Assembly (NCBI GenBank): GCA_018873245.2 | Contig: JAEMBT020000004.1 | Location: 3,024,573-3,088,572 of the forward strand | Source of the DNA: Archegozetes longisetosus | Lineage: Eukaryota > Arthropoda > Arachnida > Sarcoptiformes > Trhypochthoniidae | Direction of reading: 5' to 3' | Length of the DNA stretch: 64,000 nucleotides | Shown: piece after piece, positions 57,110 to 64,000 of the stretch | Numbering within the stretch: the first letter of the stretch is position 1 | Layout: every line of letters starts with the position of its first letter | Notes under the pieces: model-generated | Told to the model about the DNA's origin: nothing | Seen by the model: only the letters and a program-made list of their open reading frames with translations | Database searches by the model: none | Position numbers and translations under genes: made by a program

Positions 57110-57368
57110 TCAGACAGAGTTAGATTCAGGTGGAGTCATTAGAATTTCAATTGAATTGGATGTTAAGTGAAAGCTCAGACTTTGATTATCTGTCAACTCC
57201 GAGACTGTCATCTGATCGTAATCGCTATTCGACCGAACATTTCCATAATTATTGAATGTTTTCCGACATACCGGACACCTAATATGACCTCGAGACCACT
57301 CTTCAATAGACAGAAAATAAAATTCATGAAAAAATAATACAGAAAAAGCTCTTTTTGTTGAACACTAT
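57110..57368 (-). pseudogene. RING-finger relic
   Basis: Minus-strand frame: KRAFSVLFFHEFYFLSIEEW followed by SRGHIRCPVCRKTFNNYG. The spacing matches the second half of a RING-H2 domain ('C.H.FH..CI..W...h..CP.CR'), but the third Cys has become Phe, the following His has become Tyr, and the next Cys has become Ser. A stop precedes the block. Only CPVCR is intact, so zinc binding is lost. Family role (E3 ubiquitin ligase) applied only to the ancestor. Confidence 0.55.
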
Positions 57369-58259
57369 TTAAACAAATTAGACGAATAGTATTTCCACTT
57401 TGATTAAGTATCGATTGCTCGTTTCCTATTCGACTGCTTTTTTGAATTTAATTTTATTTATTTTCTGAAAAATTACAAAGTAACAGAAAAATAAGAATCG
57501 ATAGAAAATTAGATTTTTGACACCCTAAAATCAATTTATAAAGATCTTATATGAATCTATGGATCATACGACAATGTCTAAAATAAATCATTTAACTATT
57601 TCTTAAAATCACGACATAAAATGTCACAAATCGTTTACATTAATTATATTCAAATAAAGCTCTGAATTTCACACGACTATCGTATTTAAATATTAGGAAA
57701 CGACAAAACATATCAGTTTTTGACTCTAAAACTTAATACAGAGTCTTCTAGAAAACAGGCCAGATTTAATTTGTTTTTACTTTTAAAAATACAAAAGATA
57801 TAATGAAACTCAAAGTCAAAATCAATCAAGGTAGAATAGTTGCTATTTATACAATTATATTTTCAAAATGAAAACCATTGTTGGAGATCAAGTGACGTAA
57901 TCTTAAATCAAAGTTGTCGATAACTCGCTAGACTGTCGAAGTTTGAGTGTCGTCTTTTAAAAATACTAAAATATCAAATCCGGCATGTTTACTGGTACAC
58001 TCTGACCAGCTAAAATCAATAAATCAAAATAAGACTAATCGCTTAATTGCATTAACAGTTTTTAATTTATTAAATTTCAACTATACTATTACTTATCTTA
58101 AGTATCTCAATTAAATTAAGTAATTGGTTGAATGATAAGTGGCTTTGATTCAAAATAAATAATCAAGTTTATCAGCAAATTAATAACAAATTCATCAGAT
58201 TTTAAATCTTAGGCATAAGAAATGAAACAAATCAAAAGGAAAAATGATAGCACCAACAG
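57369..58259. other. Non-coding
   Basis: AT-rich; no gene seen. Confidence 0.4.
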
Positions 58260-58267
58260 TTCCTAAT

Positions 58268-58776
58268 TAGGGTGACCACCTCTGGCTTGTCCCATGACGA
58301 GACAAAAATATCAAAGGGGGGACCCTTACATGTTTAAAAAGAAAAATGTCACTTTTATTAATCATTACAAATATTTAGGTGTCAAACAATACATTCTAAT
58401 ATTAAAAATTGAAAATTATTAGTCATGGTATATTTTTTGTTAGAAATAGCATCTTTCTAAAGTTATTCAAAGGTAAGAAATACTGGTTTATATCAGATAT
58501 AAGTCAAGGCAGAAAAAACTAATTCTATAACTTTTGATTTTAAACCATAGGTGTTCAAAACATTAAGCTGGATTTCTTAATCCCTTATCATTTGTAAAAT
58601 AAATTCGATGTTTGAACTTCTGAGAAATATTTTTCTAAGCATATTTTTCAAAATAAAAATTGAAAAACGGGACGAGTAATTGTCCCATCGAGAGTTTTTG
58701 GTCTGACGGGATTTCTGTCTTTTATCTTTAAAAAGACGGGACTTTCCCGTCAAAAACGGGACGGGTGGTCACCCTA
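58268..58776. mobile_element. hAT MITE, second copy of the arm-A family
   Basis: Ends TAGGGTGACCACC and, from the other strand, TAGGGTGACCACC. Near-exact 8-bp duplication TTCCTAAT/TTCTTAAT at 58260-58267 and 58777-58784. The body is similar to 17360-17849 throughout, for example TAAGAAATACTGGTTTATAT in both. Confidence 0.88.
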
Positions 58777-58784
58777 TTCTTAAT

Positions 58785-59780
58785 TGGTATCACTTTTATT
58801 GAACATGGGGTCACGTAGGAACAAGAACTTTGAAAAATTGGTCACATGACAAACCATCGACTGATGATCATTTGGAAAAACTGGAAGAGGATGGAATCAC
58901 TTTCATCAGGGGACTCAGTCGAGGAAACTTTCGAGGTCTGGAAAACAAGGCTCACGCAGTTTAAAAAGGGTTGACAAACTATATATGTACCAATCGTGTT
59001 AGCCTGTAAGAAAAATTTACTTAAGAAACACTTCCCAAAACGATTAGCCATACAAGTAGTCAATGAAATATTGAAAGAAATCGAAGTTCTCAAAGATTAA
59101 CTCATTCTCATATCATTTGTTAGAACATTTTATTCGATTATGCGATGACAAAACCAACTCCCTCAACCAATTCATATACTCTGTTTTAAGGAGTTTTTGT
59201 GACGGAAGCCTCAAATTCTGGTCAAATTCATAGGCGAAATGAGTGAACTGGTGGCTTGTTATTTGTTTGTGCATATCGTGCAAGCTCTCAATTATCTTCA
59301 TATGGAAGTTAGGGATTGCTCATCTTCATATCAAGTCAGACAATATGTTATTTAAAGAATATCCTATAAATCAGGACCTAGTGCAAGTTAAGCTTATTGA
59401 CTTCGGTTTAGTTGAAATCTTCAATCCAGATAGATTCCCATTGACTGATCCTGAGGTTGAAACTGAGAATTATATGGCGTCCGAACTATTGATAGAACGA
59501 TATCCGAATGATGCGTACAAAAATAGATATTTATAATATTGGGATTACATTAACCGAATCTTTGTGCGGTATCGGTAACAGTACTCCTTCGTTTATGGTC
59601 AAAATGGAGCAAACTATCCAACGAAGAATGGTCTTCAAGTGTATCACACAAGCATTACAAAATGTGATACAAAGTATCACAGAATATGACTCACAAAACC
59701 AATTTACTATTAAACGAGCGAGTTTTAGTTCATCAGTGGACAAATCAGGTTCAATACATTCCAGAAAATTATTTGAGTAA
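58785..59780 (+). pseudogene. Degenerate protein kinase
   Basis: Kinase subdomains appear in order but in three frames with stops: FIRGLSRGNFRGLENKAH (glycine-loop region, about 58895), NEILKEIEVLKD (helix C, about 59070), SFCDGSLKFW (hinge, about 59190), LVACYLFVHIVQALNYLHM (helix E, about 59250), GIAHLHIKSDNMLF (catalytic loop, about 59310; the expected Asp of HxD reads His), VKLIDFGLVEIF (DFG, about 59390), ENYMASELLIERYPNDA (APE-like) and KIDIYNIGITLTES (helix F). At least three frameshifts plus the lost catalytic Asp make it inactive. Confidence 0.75.
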
Positions 59781-62343
59781 AGCTGAAATCGTTTATTTAC
59801 AGAAAAGATTGATGACCTAAAATTTGATGATCTTGTATATTAAAATCTATTTTTTAGATGAAAGCCTTCTGTTAATCTGACGCATCTACTTTGAATAGTT
59901 TAGGATTTCAGATGATGCTACACTGTGGTTAACATATATCTTAAAGATAAGATTGTATCTCAAAATGAGTTTTCAGAACAGAAGATTATAGAAAATTGAA
60001 ATTTTCGATTCACTCTCAACTAATTTATTCGCTATTAGACTACAATCTATTGTTATTACTATTTTCAATTGCTTGAAAGAATGCTTAAAAGTTGTTAAAT
60101 TATATCTGGATTTGAGTAAGGATGCAGTAAATGAGTGAAGTTCTCATGCAATATATTACGACTAATGGAAGATTGAATTCTTACTGAAATCTCATAAAAT
60201 ATTTCTTTAAATTTTATGACTTGTTTGAATAGTTTGAAAATAGAAACATGATTTGAGTCTAGCTTCAAATTTCTAAGCCTGTTTTCGAATGTTCCTTTAC
60301 TTTCATTTGATCATATATAAAGTACATATGCGCTCAATTTTCAAATTTTTAATATATTTCACCTTGAGACATCACTTTATCTTCAGATCTATGGTTTTAT
60401 TATGAACTGTGTTTATTAATTAAGGAGTAGCTTAAATAATACCATTTAATGATAGGCGTCTAAAAGCCTTCAAAATACATATTCTGTTTGACATATAAGG
60501 AACTGTGTTTATACAACTTTTGTGTCATTTGAACTCTTGACAGTCAACAGAATCAAAAGCTGAATAAATGATGGCAACTAGTTTTGATAATAGACTATAT
60601 CTGAGAGCCTGAGAACTACTACCCTAACTAGATAGGGGACTAAAGGGACTATAGCCCCATCAGAGATTTTCAGGTAATTGTGTGTAGATATGTTTGAATA
60701 GTGAAACAAGAAGAGACAGGAGAAATAGCTTTAGTTTTATATTTAGATGAATTTTTCAATCCATTTGCTGTAAACCATCATAACAGAAAAATTTTATTGA
60801 TTTGAAAACTTTTAATTAAAATAAAACCTTTTCAATTTGAGTAAAAAACCTAGTCCTAGCCCCACCAGAGTTTAAATCCTGGTTACGGTACTGCTGAGAA
60901 CAGTTTCCATGATACCGACCATTGACTGATATGTAAAACTGGAAGAGAAAATAATCCAATATACAAAAAATGAATGGAACAAGTTTTGGAATAGTTCGGG
61001 AAACGTGTCTGACCAAATGAAAAACAGATAATCGAGCAAATTATATTCTAGTCATGTTAGCATCAAAGTATTATTACTTCACACTTTTATTGACACATCT
61101 GTCAAACGAAAAATCTCTCAAACGAACAGTCACTGAAGCCTTGAAAGAAATGTAAATCGCCAAAAGTCTATCACATCTGCATATAATCAAATATCTAACA
61201 CCAAGGATGCCAGCACCTCATCGAGTGAAAAGTGACCTACCATTTGGCTAAATTGATAAACAGGTGTACCCATCTATAAAATATTTTGCTTGCTATAGAC
61301 AAACCCATTATGATAACTGTTTTATGCGAAAAACTATTTTCAAGAACTATTAAAATCGAACAAAAATATGATGAAAAAACAAGATATACTGCTTTATAAT
61401 GTAGCAGCAAATTCTCTGCACTGCAGAACAGCGCCGTAGCCAGAAATCAAGTTGAGTGGAGGTAGAATTCAACATTTCAACAAAATACCATAAAATTTTA
61501 TTCTTAATTAGGTCACTTTTATTGCTTATATTTAAGATAATTTATCTGTGTATAGACTAAGGAACCTTTAAATTTTAAGATTTTTTTGTTATTCTGGAGT
61601 GTTTCGAAAATATTGACATCTAGTGGTTCTTTTCTCGCCAAATTAAGTTATCGCTAGTGTAGGATAAAAATCTTATTTTACAAAATACACAATTATATTT
61701 CTCATTACGAAAACAATCTATAGATAGGTTCACCTATTAAATAATTAGATTCATTAATGCAAAGCTTTTAATGCAATACTGACTAAACCATACTGAATTT
61801 GAATTTATACTTAAAATTTACTATTGTTAATCTTCGAATCGGTGAGTGGAGACCAACTAAAGTACTCTATATCAAACAATAGCAAGCAATTACGCGCAAC
61901 GGGCTTATGTATACAGAGTTTTTCAAAATAAGATTATATTTTCATATCTTTTATTAATTTGAAATTTTAAATTATTTCAAATTCGCAGATGCACGACTTT
62001 TAAGCTATCCCAAAGTTCTTATCTTGTGGGCCAATGTCTTGTTTAAGGATCTAATGAATTGTTTTAAAGGACATAAGTTTTTTGATTGAACAGTAGGAAA
62101 TCTAATAATTTCTGGAATTTTGAACCATTTGAAAACAGCATGAATTAAATCAAAACATGAATAGCAGTAAATTTACATAAGAAAAAAAAAATAAATCCAA
62201 AATAAACGATTCTGAAGAAATAGATCAGAGTTTAAATGAAATATCGTTACAAGGATGTATTATATGAATCAATACCCTATCATTTGATTGAGAAAAGGGA
62301 TAATGTTCCTTAGCAAACGCCAAATGATTTCGAGACTGAGTCT
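59781..62343. other. Non-coding
   Basis: AT-rich. Single-sided transposon-like words occur (AGCGCCGTAGCCAGAAATC near 61431; GGGGACTAAAGGGACTATAG near 60635) without partners. No gene seen. Confidence 0.4.
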
Positions 62344-62620
62344 ATGCCTCCATTAAAACCATTAGATCCAATTGAGTCTCAAAGAAATCCTAGACTGTCA
62401 TCAACGGCAATATTCACACAATTAGGTCCATCCTCGTCTTCATCGCCAGCTCACATTCTATTGCCAGAAAATGTCAAACCATTAGAGATGGAAATAGAAT
62501 TCGATGATTCTGGTCAAAACCTCGGGCACCTCCGAGATTACAAGAAGATATGACACAGATCAGGAATTGTTTTTGGGGTCATTGAGTTTGGGCACTAGAA
62601 CAACGGGTCACTTGACTCGA
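62344..62620 (+). pseudogene. Possible coding relic, serine/proline-rich
   Basis: A 69-codon frame contains PPLKPLDPIESQRNPRLSST and LGPSSSSSPAHILLPENVKP. A shifted frame carries on as APPRLQEDMTQIRNCFWGH. The composition is protein-like, but no family is recognised and the frame breaks, so it is a relic at best. A TIR element begins at 62632. Confidence 0.3.
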
Positions 62621-62631
62621 GTGTAAAATAC

Positions 62632-63076
62632 GTACACTCGGTTCCAATAATATATGTAAGCATCTCATCCCATGATGATGCGTGAGGAGTAAAGTTTGTA
62701 GAGCTGGATTAGTAATTATTTCTTTTATATGCGGACTAATAGTTTTAATGCACATTTACTAACCAAATAGAGTTGAAAAATATAAACTTTTAAGGTTTCA
62801 CTTGTTTATCATACAATTTGTCAGGATTTTCAATAGTTTTGCAATAAAAGCATATTATTATTAAGTTCATGCTTATAATTAAGTTCATATTTTATTCGAA
62901 TAAAATGTGAATTTTTTTGTATGAGTAAAAACTTTCAAATATATATTTGACTAATTAATAAAACTCAATGATATTAATATTTCAATATCTGATTATATAT
63001 GTTACCCTTAGTTTGCTCCCAAAGTTATCACTGATTAATCCGAGATCATCACACATATTATTGGAACCGAGTGTAC
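62632..63076. mobile_element. Candidate TIR element
   Basis: GTACACTCGGTTCCAATAAT at the left is exactly complementary to the right end at 63057-63076. The 445-bp interior is AT-rich. No target duplication found. Confidence 0.6.
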
Positions 63077-63535
63077 GAACACTAGTTAAATTCAATGAAA
63101 TATTGAGCCGACTATCAAATAGTGGAGTATTAGGAACAGGAACGGGGACAGAATTCAAGCTATTAATCTAATGGAAAGATTGAAAATTATTGAGAAAGAA
63201 TATAGACAGAAAACAAAAAACGTTTCAGCATATAATCGTATAATAATTATAAGATTTGAGAAATACTACCAAAACAGGTGTCGATAGCCACTTCCTGGAT
63301 ATTTGCTAAACATTAAAACGTAGAGTATTCGATAAAAATAACTAAAATCAAAATAAAATCAATCATAAGTTTGAAACAATATTTACAAATTTTTTTGAAA
63401 TGATACTAAAATGTTGTTTTATTACAATTATTATTAAACTCTAATCTTATAATAAAAATCATAGTAAAGACTAACCATTCGACGAAAACTCATTGATTCA
63501 ATAAATCTATCTTGGTTAAAGTCCTGTTTATGGTT

Positions 63536-63728
63536 GATGCAGGGCTTAGGTATAAGGGAGTGATTTGATTATATCAGAACATTGTTCTCCTATGGCTAGA
63601 GTTGCCATTACTTAACCTAATATAGCTTAAATTAGTTAAGTTGGGTTGGGTAATGACAATAGAGTGCCAGGCATGGTAGAACACTTTTCTGCAACCAGAT
63701 CACTCCCTTATACCCAAAACCCTACATC
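63536..63728. mobile_element. Small MITE
   Basis: GGTATAAGGGAGTGAT at the left has an inverted partner ATCACTCCCTTATACC at the right. Outer GATGCAGGG/GATGTAGGG words match too, and an inner pair (GCCATTAC/GTAATGAC) adds symmetry. About 193 bp, no coding content. Confidence 0.7.
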
Positions 63729-64000
63729 AAAGATAGGCTACGCTTTAGCCACTATTTTTATTGGACATGAGTTGCTTTAGGTACTTCAGAATTTGGAAAA
63801 AGTTCGATCATTTATGTTGTACTTAAAAGTTATGATTATCAATTTTCAGAGCAAATAGTATGGAATTGTGCAAAAAGTCTTAGTTAATCTTATCAATTGT
63901 TTACGAAATATTCAATATCTGTTGAATATGCGATTAATCGAAAATGATATGATTTATACTCAACGTGTTGTTTTTCACATGCATTTAAACCAAAAGATCT
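63729..64000. other. Non-coding window end
   Basis: No gene or repeat recognised. Confidence 0.4.

Overview
This is a gene-poor, AT-rich eukaryotic window. Spliceosomal introns with GT-AG ends of about 57-82 nt (one of 1.4 kb), an ionotropic-receptor relic, an SLC1 glutamate transporter, an atlastin-like GTPase, a GM2-activator-type lipid-binding gene, TTAGG-type repeats and a dense set of cut-and-paste transposon remnants all fit an arthropod. A mite or other small chelicerate is my inference, not something the sequence proves. All spliced gene models were built by hand from splice signals and reading-frame closure.

Layout. 0-7 kb: an F-box gene and an older F-box relic, a transposon relic with a DUF4817-type domain, and a broken ionotropic receptor split by nested inverted repeats. 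7-13 kb: several MITEs and an intact four-exon excitatory amino acid transporter with an unusual N-terminal multi-span extension. 13-38 kb: an unstable region built around three copies (A, C, B) of a haspin-like kinase unit. Copies A and B are near-identical inverted arms of about 2.28 kb. The roughly 17.6 kb between them holds a run of long palindromes (18.3-23.0 kb), a GM2-activator-like gene, a CpG-rich 17-bp repeat array, a complete hAT transposon with 8-bp target duplication, the deleted haspin copy C carrying a solo LTR, and a multiply broken secreted/membrane-protein gene. 38-50 kb: a Tc1 copy with exact TIRs, a pogo-type MITE, two paralogous leucine-rich-repeat secreted proteins flanking a small three-exon gene, a piggyBac-type MITE, interstitial TTAGG repeats and an atlastin-like gene with one frameshift. 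50-64 kb: mostly non-coding, with more inverted-repeat elements, hAT MITEs, a RING-finger relic and a degenerate protein-kinase relic.

Genes judged intact: F-box (979-2283), EAAT (10347-12393), haspin A (15467-16911), GM2A-like (23244-25483), hAT transposase (27874-29811), two LRR genes (40999-42200 and 44511-45711) and a small unknown gene (43461-43978). Most other coding signals are broken. The best candidate for something undescribed is the repeated haspin unit: three copies end at the same TTAACTCT sequence, one 5' boundary coincides with a MITE end, and later insertions (a hAT MITE in A, a solo LTR in C) with clean empty sites in sister copies give a relative chronology.
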